Assembly: GCF_001428365.1 (NCBI RefSeq)
Contig: NZ_LMSH01000004.1
Location: 1 to 64,000, forward strand
Length of the DNA: 64,000 nt
DNA from: Arthrobacter sp. Soil763
Lineage (GTDB): Bacteria > Actinomycetota > Actinomycetes > Actinomycetales > Micrococcaceae
Direction: 5' to 3'
Shown here: one piece after another, positions 7,601 through 16,561 of the stretch
Position numbering within the stretch: the stretch's first letter is position 1
Layout of the letters: each line of letters begins with the position of its first letter
Translations under genes and position numbers: made by a program
Notes under the pieces: model-generated
Database searches by the model: none
What the model saw: only the letters and a program-made list of their open reading frames with translations
Told to the model about the DNA's origin: nothing

Positions 7601-9046
7601 TCAGCCGGCGGTGGCCGGTCCGCGCGCCGGGGATGGCCGCGGGGCCGGCGCGTGCGGGACGGCCGGGGAACTCGGCCGGCCGGGTCCGTGTACCGTCCAG
7701 CCGGCCGCGGACCAGGCCGCGGCGTCGACCGCGTTCCGGGCATCGAGCATGACCCGGCGCCGGACCAGGTCCCCGGCTGCCGTGGGGGAGAGTGTGCGGT
7801 AGGCGTCCCATTCGGTCAGCAGCAGCACCAGTTCGGCGCCCTCGAGCGCCTGCTCGGTGCAGGCCTCAAAGCGCAGCTGCGGGTACCGCAGCCAGGCGTT
7901 GTTGATCGCGGCAGGGTCCGTGACGGTGACGTGCGCACCGGCGGCGGCCAGCTGAGCGGCCACATCCAGGGCGGGGGAATCCCGGATGTCGTCGGTGTCG
8001 GGTTTGAACGCCGCGCCCAGCACGGTCACCCGCCGTCCGCCGAGCCTGCCGCCGCAGAGCTGCCGCGCGGCGTCGACTGTGCGGGAGCGCCGGCCCTGGT
8101 TGATGCTGTCCACCGTGGCCATCCAGGTCTCGACGGAGTCCACCCCCAGCGCGGCTGCCTGCACCCGGAGGGAACGGATGTCCTTGGGCAGGCAGCCACC
8201 GCCGAAGCCGAGACCCGCGTGCAGGTAGCGGCCGCCGATCCGCGGGTCCAGGCCCATCGCCTCGCCCAGTTCGGTGATGTCGGCACCGGAGGCTTCGCAC
8301 AGTTCGGCCACCGCGTTGATGAAGCTCAGCTTGGTGGCCAGGTACGCGTTCGACGCCGACTTGATCAGCTCCGCCGTCGCGAAGTTGCACACCAGCCGGG
8401 GAATGCCGGCGGCCAGCAGCGGCGCGTAGGCCGCGTCGAGGACGGCGGTGACCGCCGCGCCGTCGGCCTCCGCCCCGGAGCCGCCGCCGGGGGTGCTGCC
8501 CGAGTTCTTGCCGGCGGGCGCGCCGCTGGCGCGGCCGCCGGGCACGCCGTAGACCAGCCGGTCGGGGACCAGGGAATCCTTGACCGCCGTGCCCTGCCGC
8601 AGGAACTCCGGGTTCCAGCCCAGCAGCACATCGGGCCGGTCCGCGAGTATCCCACGGAGCATGTCCACCGTTCCCACCGGCACGGTCGACTTGCCCACGA
8701 CGGCGGCGCCCGGCGCCAGGAAGGGGAGCAGGGCCTCGATCGCGGCAACCAGGTAGCTGAGGTCGGCGTCGTTCGATGTCTTGGACTGCGGCGTGCCGAC
8801 GCAAAGGAAGTGCAGCTGAGCCCCGGCGGCGTCGGCGAAGTTCGTGGTGAAGCTGAGCCGGCCGCCGGCGCGGCCGTCGCGGAGCAGCTCGTCGAGACCG
8901 GGTTCGTGGAACGGTGCGGCACCGCGGTCCAGGTGCGCGACCTTGGCGGCGTCGACGTCGATCCCCACGACGGTGTGGCCCATCGAGGCCAGAGTGGCGG
9001 CGTGGACCGCGCCGAGGTAGCCGCAGCCGATGACCGAAATCTTCAC
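7601..9046 (-). CDS. ugd: UDP-glucose 6-dehydrogenase
   Basis: A 481-residue member of the UDP-glucose/GDP-mannose dehydrogenase family that oxidises UDP-glucose to UDP-glucuronate with NAD+. Visible motifs are the N-terminal NAD site (IGCGYLG), EFLRQGTAVKD, the hexapeptide FGGGCLPKD containing the catalytic cysteine, and AAFKPDTDDIRDSPA in the C-terminal domain. There is a Gly/Ser-rich insert after LVYGVPGG and a ~35-residue Pro/Ala-rich tail not needed for the fold. The GTG start overlaps the stop of the upstream glycosyltransferase as GTGA, so the two are translationally coupled. The product could feed glucuronosyl-diacylglycerol or capsule synthesis. GDP-mannose dehydrogenase is a less likely alternative. 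Confidence 0.9.
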   Translation of the reverse strand: MKISVIGCGYLGAVHAATLASMGHTVVGIDVDAAKVAHLDRGAAPFHEPGLDELLRDGRAGGRLSFTTNFADAAGAQLHFLCVGTPQSKTSNDADLSYLVAAIEALLPFLAPGAAVVGKSTVPVGTVDMLRGILADRPDVLLGWNPEFLRQGTAVKDSLVPDRLVYGVPGGRASGAPAGKNSGSTPGGGSGAEADGAAVTAVLDAAYAPLLAAGIPRLVCNFATAELIKSASNAYLATKLSFINAVAELCEASGADITELGEAMGLDPRIGGRYLHAGLGFGGGCLPKDIRSLRVQAAALGVDSVETWMATVDSINQGRRSRTVDAARQLCGGRLGGRRVTVLGAAFKPDTDDIRDSPALDVAAQLAAAGAHVTVTDPAAINNAWLRYPQLRFEACTEQALEGAELVLLLTEWDAYRTLSPTAAGDLVRRRVMLDARNAVDAAAWSAAGWTVHGPGRPSSPAVPHAPAPRPSPARGPATAG

Positions 9047-10176
9047 AGCGCCGCTCCCCGTGCGGCGACGGTGCCTACCGCTTCGTAGTGCCGGACCAGC
9101 TCCTCGCCGAGGGCGTGCCAGGTCCGGCCCTGGACCGAGGCGTGGGCGGCGGCGGCGAAGGCGCGGCGCTTGGCGTCGTCGCCGGTCAGGTCCATCACCC
9201 GGGACCGCAGCGCGCCGAGGTCCCCCGGTTCATAGAGCCAGCCGGTCCGGGAGTTCTCCACCAGATCCAGCGGGCCGCCGCGGCCGGTGGCGACGACCGG
9301 GACTCCGGACGCCATGGCTTCCTGGATCGTCTGGCAGAAGGTTTCGAACTCGCCGGGGTGGACGAACAGGTCGAAGGATGCGACGGCGCGGGCCAGGTCC
9401 TCGCCGCCGAGGAACCCGGTGAACACCGCCGTCGGGAGCGCTGCCTCGAGGGCCCCACGCTGCGGGCCGTCGCCGACAATCACCAGCCTCGTGCCCGGCA
9501 CGTCAGCGAGGACGGCCAGGTCCTCGACCTGCTTTTCCACGGCGAGCCGGCCGACGTAGCCGATGATGCGCTCGCCGCCCGGGGCCACCGTGGCCCGCCA
9601 CGCGTCGTCGCGCTTTGCCGGGTTGAACCGCAGGGTGTCCACACCGCGCCGCCACATCCGCACCCGCGGAATGCCCCGGCCGCGGAACTGGTGCAGGGCG
9701 AAACTGGACGGGACCAGGGTGCGCGAGGCCAGCAGGTGGATCTGCTCCACCCGGTTCCACGCCCAGTTTTCGAGGAAGGGGACGCCGTACCGCGCGGCGT
9801 AGCCGGGGACCTCGGTCTGGTAGACGGCGACGGTCGGGATGCCCAGCTGGTGCGCCGCCTGCGCCGCCCGCCAGCCGAGTACGAACGGCGAGGCAAGGTG
9901 GACGACGTCGGGGGCGTAGCCGGCAAGGATGCGCTTGACCCGGGCCACACCTCCCAGCGCCACCCGCACGTTGGTGTAGCCGGCGAGCGGTACGGACGGC
10001 AGCCGGTGGACCCGCGCACCGTGGACCTCGTCCGGGACACCGGTGTCCTGGGTGGATGGGGCGATTACGAGCACCTCGTCGCCGCGGCCCTGCAAATGCT
10101 CCAGGACCCGCAGGATGGAGTGCGTGACCCCGTTCATCTGGGGAAGGAATGATTCGGCGACTAGTGCGATCCTCAC
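9043..10176 (-). CDS. GT4 glycosyltransferase, MgtA/PimB-like mannosyltransferase
   Basis: A 377-residue GT-B fold enzyme. It begins RIALVAESFLPQMNGVTHS, typical of the actinobacterial GDP-mannose-dependent MgtA/PimB group. Later come the FRGRGIPRVRMWRRGVDT linker, YVGRLAVEKQ, GDGPQR, and the GT4 EX7E motif (EFETFCQTIQE) followed by AMASGVPVVAT. Family members transfer mannose to glucuronosyl-diacylglycerol or phosphatidylinositol mannoside precursors on the cytoplasmic face of the membrane. Coupling to ugd, which supplies UDP-glucuronate, and the presence of manC at 54 kb, which supplies GDP-mannose, favour the MgtA-type role; this is inference. GTG 10176 has GGTGGAGG a few bases upstream. 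Confidence 0.85.
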   Translation of the reverse strand: MRIALVAESFLPQMNGVTHSILRVLEHLQGRGDEVLVIAPSTQDTGVPDEVHGARVHRLPSVPLAGYTNVRVALGGVARVKRILAGYAPDVVHLASPFVLGWRAAQAAHQLGIPTVAVYQTEVPGYAARYGVPFLENWAWNRVEQIHLLASRTLVPSSFALHQFRGRGIPRVRMWRRGVDTLRFNPAKRDDAWRATVAPGGERIIGYVGRLAVEKQVEDLAVLADVPGTRLVIVGDGPQRGALEAALPTAVFTGFLGGEDLARAVASFDLFVHPGEFETFCQTIQEAMASGVPVVATGRGGPLDLVENSRTGWLYEPGDLGALRSRVMDLTGDDAKRRAFAAAAHASVQGRTWHALGEELVRHYEAVGTVAARGAAL

Positions 10177-10687
10177 GCCTCCACCGTGGCCGCGGCGACT
10201 GACGGGCCGGCGTCACGGATGTGGCGGCCGGGGGAAGCGTAGGTGAACAGGCGGGGCCCCGGGTGCGGGGAGTGGGGCCGAGGCGCGGGAGCTGGGCTGC
10301 CTTCGCCGCCGTGCTGGCGGATGCCCATTTGCCGCAGATGGTCGCTAAGCCGGGTCTCGAAACAGCCACCTACGGCAAACCGACGACTAAACGAACGACC
10401 CCGCCGGTTGGAGTGGGCCGCAGCGGCGGGTCTGGCCGGGCATGCCCAGCGGCCAGCCCGAGGGCTGGGCATAATCCGTTATGCCCAGCCTTCGGCGGCA
10501 CGAATGAGCATGTCCAAGTCCGCCGGGCGACGCGCCCCCACGGCGGGGCGAGCCGCCGTCGTCGTGCAGGCCTAAGAAGCCCGGGCAAAAGGAAGCTGGC
10601 GCGGAGCCCGCAAGCAGGCGCCCGCACCAGCAGGTAGTACGAATTGTTGGATTGCTATGAAACGTTCCTCATTCGCGGCTCCCTTTT
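10177..10687. other. Non-coding gap between the GT4 and DUF4383 genes
   Basis: About 510 bases without a convincing gene. It holds the composite palindromic element at 10434-10516 and otherwise unremarkable GC-rich sequence. Weak ORFs in it have no recognisable family and no ribosome site. A promoter for the GT4-ugd pair must lie here, but no box stands out. Confidence 0.5.
10434..10516 (-). repeat. Composite palindromic element, copy 1 (reverse orientation)
   Basis: Read on the minus strand it runs from TGGACATGCTCATTC through a central GGGCATAACGGATTATGCCC palindrome to GGGCATGCCCGGCC. Two further copies lie in forward orientation at 18373-18456 and 18494-18577. Outer ends (GGACATGC / GCATGYCC) and the inner TGGGCATA...TATGCCCA are both inverted repeats, so the whole could fold into a two-tier structure. 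Confidence 0.75.
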
Positions 10688-10707
10688 CCCGGTGTTCGCT
10701 TACCGGG
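10688..10707 (-). terminator. Hairpin at the DUF4383 stop codon
   Basis: On the minus strand CCCGGTAAGCGAACACCGGG gives a 6-bp stem spanning the TAA stop, followed by GAAAAGGG. There is no T-run, so this is a weak or Rho-assisted terminator at best. Confidence 0.35.
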
Positions 10708-11167
10708 TTTGTGCGTCATCGGCCAGGTGCCTCGATAGCAGCCAGCCGGCGCCAATCATGGCCACGCCCAGCACCATGTGCGTCCAGTTGTCCATGGTGT
10801 TGAACGCCAGGAAATTGGCCGCCGACCCCACGCCGACGATCAGCCCGTAAACGCTAAAGACGATGTACAACAGGCCGAAGCCCATCAAGAAGTTCCGGGC
10901 CCCCATGCCGCTGCGGGACATGGTCAGGCCGGTCGCGCCGATGGCCAGCTGAACAATGTTCAGCAGCATGGACACCTGGAACAGGCCGAGGAACAGGGCT
11001 CCGGAATCAGGTCCGAAGAACCTCAGTTCGCTGTACTGCGTGGTGATGCCCGGAATGAATCCCAGGACGCCCACGACAATTAGGACGATACCCACACCCA
11101 TGCCGACGTTTTGGACATCAGTCCGTCCGAAATGTACGCCGTGCGCATGTGGGGATGCGGTAGTCAT
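10700..11167 (-). CDS. DUF4383 family membrane protein
   Basis: A 155-residue integral membrane protein with four hydrophobic segments (~27-45, ~62-85, ~95-117, ~125-142) and loops such as YSELRFFGPDSGALFLGLFQ, consistent with the DUF4383 family common in actinobacteria. Function is unknown. ATG 11167 is chosen because GGAGGC lies 6-7 bases upstream; an upstream in-frame ATG at 11197 lacks a site. It is transcribed away from the PerM-like gene and has no obvious operon partner. Confidence 0.75.
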   Translation of the reverse strand: MTTASPHAHGVHFGRTDVQNVGMGVGIVLIVVGVLGFIPGITTQYSELRFFGPDSGALFLGLFQVSMLLNIVQLAIGATGLTMSRSGMGARNFLMGFGLLYIVFSVYGLIVGVGSAANFLAFNTMDNWTHMVLGVAMIGAGWLLSRHLADDAQTR

Positions 11168-11333
11168 TTTCTGCCTCCAACCACTGATTGCGGACACTTA
11201 AAATTTTACGGCGGGGCGGGCCAAAAAGCGCCGCCGCGGAGCCTCCGGACGCCCGGCTGGTCCGGGGTCAAAACGCGGGGCCAAGCCTGTCGGAACCCGG
11301 CAGCCGCCCCGGCCCGTGGCACGATGGAAGGCG

Positions 11334-12656
11334 ATGAAACTGCGCGCTGATCAGACCGGAAACCGTGGCCTCCCCATGCCCTTGTGGCTGCAGGGGGCCC
11401 TCGAGTCCGCTCAGGCCGCCGTGATCTCCGCGCTCGCGGTGATCGTCCCGATCGTCGCAGTCTGGGCGACGGCGGGCTTCGGGGAGGGCGGCTTTGAATT
11501 CCTGGCCCGGCTGGCCGGCCAAGCGTGGCTGCTGATTCACGGTGTCCCGCTGCTGCTCGAGACCGTCGGCCCCGGCGGCGCGGGCCGGGCCGAATCCGGC
11601 ACCTTGTCGTTGATCCCGCTCGGACTGACCCTCATCCCGTTTCTGCTCGCTTGGCGGGCCGGCCGCCGGCTGGCACGCGCGTCCTACACGGACCAGCTCT
11701 GGCAGGCGCTCCTGGGCTCCTGGCTGATGTACGGCGCCTTCGGGCTCGCCACCGGGTTCGTCTGCCGCACCTCCGACGTCGGGGTCAGCCTCTGGGCCGC
11801 CTCCTTCATCCCGCTGATTCCCTTCGCCCTGGGGATGGTCATCGGCGCCCGCCGCGAGGCCGGTTCCTGGAGCCGGCTGATCGGGGTCGACGCCGTCGCC
11901 TGGCTCTCGCGCACCAGCCAGCATTCGCGCTGGGCCGGGTCCTACCTCGGCTCCGCCGCCAAGGCCGGCTTCGTCGCCGCGATGGCCAGCCTTGCCATGG
12001 CCTCGGGCCTGCTCGCGGTGGACCTGATCATCCACTGGAACCTCATCATCGCCGTCTATGAGGCGCTCGACGCCGGTCCGGTCGGCGGTGCGGCGCTCAC
12101 CCTGGCCCAGCTGGGCTACCTTCCCAACCTTGTCGTCTTCGCGCTGGCCTGGACCTCCGGGGCCGGCGTCGCGCTCGGCGTCGGGTCGCAGGCGGGGGCG
12201 CTCGGCACCGCCGTCGGACCGCTGCCTTCCATCCCGGTGTTTGCCGCGCTGCCGTCCGGGGTTCTGGACTACGGGTTCGTGGCGCTCGTGGTGCCGGTGC
12301 TCGCCGGGCTCCTGGCCGGCTGGTGGTTCCTGCGCGAGGGCGAGAACCACTTCGACGAATGGCTCTCCATCAAGGTCAAGGCCCGCTGGTTCACCGCCGC
12401 CGTCTCCACCCTGGTCCTTGGGGCGATGGTCGGCGCCGTCGCCGGGCTGCTCGCGGCGGGGCTGGCGTGGCTGGCGCGGGGCTCAGCGGGCATCGGCCGG
12501 CTGACGGACATCGGTCCTGACCCGCTGCGGACCGCGGTGTTCGTCGCGGTGGAGACGGGCATCGGCGTCGTGATCGGCTACGCCGCAGGGCCGTGGCTGG
12601 AACGCCGGCAGAAGCTGCACGAGGTGCAGCTGGAAACCGCCGCCGACGCCGACTAA
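11334..12656 (+). CDS. PerM-like multi-spanning membrane protein (DUF6350)
   Basis: A ~440-residue membrane protein with roughly ten hydrophobic helices. Examples are the first around AAVISALAVIVPIVAVWATA, one with FVALVVPVLAGLLAGWWF, and a last with FVAVETGIGVVIGYAAG. It matches the actinobacterial PerM/DUF6350 group, placed before purN-purH as in mycobacteria, where PerM supports cell division under stress. Here a small divergent gene lies between it and purN. The start is uncertain: ATG 11334 follows GGAAGG closely, and GTG 11316 is possible. Confidence 0.75.
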   Translation: MKLRADQTGNRGLPMPLWLQGALESAQAAVISALAVIVPIVAVWATAGFGEGGFEFLARLAGQAWLLIHGVPLLLETVGPGGAGRAESGTLSLIPLGLTLIPFLLAWRAGRRLARASYTDQLWQALLGSWLMYGAFGLATGFVCRTSDVGVSLWAASFIPLIPFALGMVIGARREAGSWSRLIGVDAVAWLSRTSQHSRWAGSYLGSAAKAGFVAAMASLAMASGLLAVDLIIHWNLIIAVYEALDAGPVGGAALTLAQLGYLPNLVVFALAWTSGAGVALGVGSQAGALGTAVGPLPSIPVFAALPSGVLDYGFVALVVPVLAGLLAGWWFLREGENHFDEWLSIKVKARWFTAAVSTLVLGAMVGAVAGLLAAGLAWLARGSAGIGRLTDIGPDPLRTAVFVAVETGIGVVIGYAAGPWLERRQKLHEVQLETAADAD

Positions 12657-12698
12657 CGCCCCGGCAGGCCCGCGTGAAGCGAGCCGGCGTCGAGAGGC

Positions 12699-13130
12699 CT
12701 ACCGCAGCTGAGCGGGCAGCGACCTTTCCAGCTGCGTCCGGCAGGCTGAGGAGGCCTGCTCGGTGAGCGCGTGCCGGGAGCACTGCTGGTAGTCCCGGAT
12801 CTGGGTGAAGAAGGCGGTAGAGGCGAGGATCATCAGGACCATCACCGCCGAGACGACCAGGCCGGAGATGGTCCCGAACAGCACCAGGCGGGATTCCTTG
12901 AGCCTGATGGCGCGCACCAGCAGCGTGACGCCCAGCGCCACCCCGGCCGCGGTGAGGATGGCGGCGAGCCAGAGGTAGTTGACGTCCAGCTGGAACACGA
13001 AGAATGCCCCGAGGACGGCCACGATGAAGGCCCGGAACAGAATGTGTGTCCGGAGCAGCGACGCTTTGGCCGCTTCGCTGCGCGGATTCTGCTGCCGCGG
13101 GCTGCCGCCGGGGTCCTGGGGGGAGTTCAT
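12699..13130 (-). CDS. Small conserved-type membrane protein, unknown function
   Basis: 143 residues. A charged Gln/Pro-rich N-terminus (~30 residues) is followed by three hydrophobic segments (LFRAFIVAVLGAFFVFQLDV, YLWLAAILTAAGVALGVTLL, LVLFGTISGLVVSAVMVLMI), then a soluble tail with two cysteines (QQCSRHALTEQASSACRTQ) that could form a disulfide. Family not recognised. It is convergent with the PerM-like gene (42-base gap, no strong hairpin) and divergent from purN with only 39 bases between starts. ATG 13130 has GGAAAA upstream. Confidence 0.65.
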   Translation of the reverse strand: MNSPQDPGGSPRQQNPRSEAAKASLLRTHILFRAFIVAVLGAFFVFQLDVNYLWLAAILTAAGVALGVTLLVRAIRLKESRLVLFGTISGLVVSAVMVLMILASTAFFTQIRDYQQCSRHALTEQASSACRTQLERSLPAQLR

Positions 13131-13157
13131 GTTTTCCAGCGTACGCGAGCCGCACCT

Positions 13158-13163
13158 TAAGCT
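13158..13163 (+). promoter_or_regulatory. Candidate -10 of leaderless purN
   Basis: TAAGCT followed by six bases and the ATG at 13170. This TANNNT-N6-ATG layout is typical of actinobacterial leaderless transcripts; no ribosome site is needed. Confidence 0.45.
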
Positions 13164-13169
13164 AGGGCA

Positions 13170-13763
13170 ATGCGCATCGTTGTCCTCGTCTCCGGCACCG
13201 GCTCCAACCTCCAAGCCGTCATCGACGCCGTCCGGGCCGGCGAGCTCGACGTGGAACTGGCCGCGGTCGGCGCCGACCGGCCCGACACCTACGGCGTGGA
13301 GCGCGCCGCGGCCGCCGGCATCCCGACCTTCGTGGTCGACTTCAAGGCCTACCCGGACCGGACAGCCTGGAACGCAGCCCTCACCGACGCCGTCGCCGCG
13401 TACCGGCCCGACGTCGTCGTATCCTCAGGGTTCATGCGGATCGTCAGCGCGGACTTCATCGACGCGTTCGGCGGCAGGTACCTGAACACCCACCCGGCCC
13501 TGTTGCCGGCCTTCCCCGGTGCGCACGGGGTCCGCGATGCCCTGGCCTACGGCGTCAAGGTCACGGGCTGCACGGTGCACTGGGCCGACGCCGGGGTGGA
13601 CACCGGGCCGATCATCGCCCAGGAAGCCGTGACTGTGGCCGACGACGACACCGAGGAGACCCTGCACGAACGGATCAAGACCGTTGAACGCCGCCTGCTG
13701 GTCGCCACATTGGCCTCCCTCGCCGCTGCCGACTCCCGCGCCGCAGCAACCACACCCAACTGA
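13170..13763 (+). CDS. purN: Phosphoribosylglycinamide formyltransferase
   Basis: A 197-residue GART enzyme that transfers a formyl group from 10-formyl-tetrahydrofolate to GAR, the third step of purine synthesis. It has VLVSGTGSNLQAV (phosphate loop), NTHPALLPAFPGAHG (catalytic Asn and His), and VDTGPIIAQEAV (catalytic Asp). Length is normal. It is separated from purH by a collagen-like gene and an MFS gene, so the usual purN-purH pairing is interrupted here. Probably leaderless (TAAGCT box). Confidence 0.95.
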   Translation: MRIVVLVSGTGSNLQAVIDAVRAGELDVELAAVGADRPDTYGVERAAAAGIPTFVVDFKAYPDRTAWNAALTDAVAAYRPDVVVSSGFMRIVSADFIDAFGGRYLNTHPALLPAFPGAHGVRDALAYGVKVTGCTVHWADAGVDTGPIIAQEAVTVADDDTEETLHERIKTVERRLLVATLASLAAADSRAAATTPN

Positions 13764-13893
13764 CTCCCGTCGGCTGCCTCGCGGAGGCCGCTGACGGTGA
13801 CAAGTGCCAGATGATCCGGAACGGGTCCGCCCCCGTGGGAGACCGGGTCGTCCGGGACATTCCGGGGGACCAAGTAGTCCGTTCGGCGAAACT

Positions 13894-13943
13894 GAGTACT
13901 CGACCGAAAAGTCGGGTACTCGAGGGCCAAAGTCGAGTATTCC
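13894..13943 (+). promoter_or_regulatory. Three related TACTCGA boxes upstream of the collagen-like gene
   Basis: GAGTACTCGAC (13894-13904), GTCGGGTACTCGAG (13911-13924) and GTCGAGTATTCC (13932-13943) are three related, partly palindromic boxes at 18-21 base spacing, 75-125 bases before the collagen-like start. They could be operator sites; no regulator is implied by sequence alone. Confidence 0.35.
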
Positions 13944-14019
13944 GGCGCCGGTTTTACAGGCTCTGGGGGCCATAGTCTGGCGCAGTCTCATTCGTCTCAT
14001 GCGCCCCGGGGGGTCCAAC

Positions 14020-14898
<879 letters not shown>

Positions 14899-14909
14899 CG
14901 AACGCCCGG

Positions 14910-14968
14910 ATGCTCTCTCACTTATGGCGCTATTGAGGACCTCAAAGCAGCCATAGGTGAGAGAGCAT
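14910..14968. terminator. Long palindrome between convergent genes
   Basis: ATGCTCTCTCACTTATGGC (14910-14928) pairs with 14950-14968 with one G-U mismatch. The loop holds a smaller palindrome TTGAGGACCTCAA. It lies just after the collagen-like stop and before the convergent MFS stop and probably terminates both. The arm word is shared with the palindrome at 37772 and, loosely, with the repeats at 1143-1320. Confidence 0.65.
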
Positions 14969-15059
14969 TTTGGGGTGGCCGGGGCGCCGGCGGGCTGGAC
15001 CGGGCGGACCGGGCTGAGCGGCGGGAACGGTGGCACGGCCCACGGAAGCCCGCGCGGCA

Positions 15060-16412
15060 CTACTCCAGGCGGCGCTGTTTGGTCTCCGGGGCGAAGAACG
15101 CCATCCACAGGACCGAGACCAGCACGAGGCCGCCGGCCAGGGCGAACGACGTCGCCAGCCCGAGCTCGGGCCACAGGAACGCGGCGAAGACCAGCGGCCC
15201 GAAACCGGCGCCCAGCCGGGAGAACGTGGAGGCCCAGCCGAAGCCCGAGCCGCGCAGCTCCGTGGGGTACAGCTCCGAGACGTACGCGTAAAGCACCGGG
15301 ATGGCCACCTGGACCACAAAGCCGAACACCAGCAGCCAGAACACGGCCGCCGTCGGGATATCCACGACGACGGCGACAATCACCAGCGTCAGCGCCGACA
15401 GCGGCCCGGTGACGGCCAGGATCCATTTCCGGCCGGTGCGCTCCACCAGCAGCGCCGCGACCACCACGCCGAGCAGCCCGACGGCGGCCATCGACGCCGT
15501 CGTCAGGAATGCCTTGTACTCGGCAAAGCCGGCCCCGATCAGGATCCGCGGCATCCAGGTCAGCGACAGGTAGTAGACCAGCAGGATGCTGAAGAACAGG
15601 GCCCAGGCCGCCGTCGTAATCTTCCAGTCGAACTGCCAGAGCGCGCGCAGCTGCGTCCACGCGCTGCCGGCGGAGAGCCTTGGTGCGTCCTTGGGCTCGG
15701 GCAGGCTGTAGACCCGGGGTTCGGCGCCGGTGGCCGCGACCAGATCATCGATCACCTTCGCGGCCTCCTCGCGGCGGCCCTTGCGGATCAGGAACAGCGG
15801 CGACTCCGGGACGCTGCGGCGGACCCAGAACACCAGCAGCGCGGGCAGCACCATGACCAGCATGGTCAGCTGCCAGTCCGCGAAGGCAGCAACCAGCCCG
15901 GCGGAGACAAAGCCGCACAGTGCCGCGCCGATCGGCCACCAGCCGTCCATCGCGGTGAGGACCTTGCCGCGCTGGCGCCGCGGGGTGAATTCGCCGACCA
16001 GCGCGTAGTCCACCGGGATGCAGCCGCCCAGCCCGAAGCCGGCCAGGAAGCGGAAGACCACGAACCAGCCGAAGTCGGGGGAGACCGCACCGAGGACGGT
16101 GAAGATGGAGAAGATCAGCAGCGTGGCGGTGAACGCCTTCTTGCGCCCGATCGTGTCCGCGATGGTGCCCCAGATGAAGGCACCCAGGGCCATGCCGATC
16201 AGGTTCGACGTGCCGATCCAGGCGGCGTCGGCCGGGGTCAGGGACCAATGCTTGGACAGCAGCGGAATGAGGATGCCGTTGAGCGTGACATCCCAGGCAT
16301 CGAACATGAAGCCCAGCCCGCCGATCAGGAAGATCCTGCCCTGGACCTTCCACCGCCACGGCAGTTCCTGGACCACCTGTTCGCCGCTGGGCACAGTGGT
16401 GTACGTATTCAT
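15060..16412 (-). CDS. MFS metabolite:H+ symporter
   Basis: A 450-residue major facilitator with 12 predicted helices in two halves. The first half has FMFDAWDVTLNGILIPLL and the loop ADTIGRKKAF (the conserved MFS loop 2-3 signature), then RFLAGFGLGGCIPVDYALVG. A large central loop contains PEPKDAPRLSAGSAWTQL. The family (sugar/aromatic acid/nicotinate-type symporters) imports small organic molecules with protons; the substrate cannot be predicted. ATG 16412 follows ACAGGAGG. It sits between the collagen-like gene and purH on the opposite strand, breaking the purN-purH pair. Confidence 0.8.
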   Translation of the reverse strand: MNTYTTVPSGEQVVQELPWRWKVQGRIFLIGGLGFMFDAWDVTLNGILIPLLSKHWSLTPADAAWIGTSNLIGMALGAFIWGTIADTIGRKKAFTATLLIFSIFTVLGAVSPDFGWFVVFRFLAGFGLGGCIPVDYALVGEFTPRRQRGKVLTAMDGWWPIGAALCGFVSAGLVAAFADWQLTMLVMVLPALLVFWVRRSVPESPLFLIRKGRREEAAKVIDDLVAATGAEPRVYSLPEPKDAPRLSAGSAWTQLRALWQFDWKITTAAWALFFSILLVYYLSLTWMPRILIGAGFAEYKAFLTTASMAAVGLLGVVVAALLVERTGRKWILAVTGPLSALTLVIVAVVVDIPTAAVFWLLVFGFVVQVAIPVLYAYVSELYPTELRGSGFGWASTFSRLGAGFGPLVFAAFLWPELGLATSFALAGGLVLVSVLWMAFFAPETKQRRLE

Positions 16413-16503
16413 GTCGGCCTCCTGTGGCAACTCTACGTGCCGGGCGGCCGCGCGGGGACGCTTCACACTCCGGGGCGCTGGAACCGCTGACGGTGTGACG
16501 CGA

Positions 16504-16509
16504 TAAACT
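16504..16509 (+). promoter_or_regulatory. Possible -10 of purH
   Basis: TAAACT within GCGATAAACTGACC lies ~50 bases before the purH GTG. No convincing -35 is visible, and there is no ZTP riboswitch consensus in this leader, unlike glyA. Confidence 0.3.
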
Positions 16510-16561
16510 GACCGCATCCCCACCACCCGCGGCCGCGCCGCGATATAAGACGGAGACTTTT

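Noticed and set aside
1261..7802. Long plus-strand ORFs over the GGDEF-EAL cluster
   Set aside because: They repeat the same antisense peptide pattern (His/Asp/Gln/Val-rich) in all three paralogues, showing they are shadows of the real genes.
10173..10472. 99-codon minus-strand ORF whose stop overlaps the GT4 GTG
   Set aside because: The GTGA junction is suggestive, but the peptide is Pro/Arg-rich with no family, it covers part of the dispersed palindromic element, and GT4 has its own good ribosome site.
16413..16561. ZTP riboswitch before purH
   Set aside because: None of the conserved blocks seen before glyA is present in this leader.
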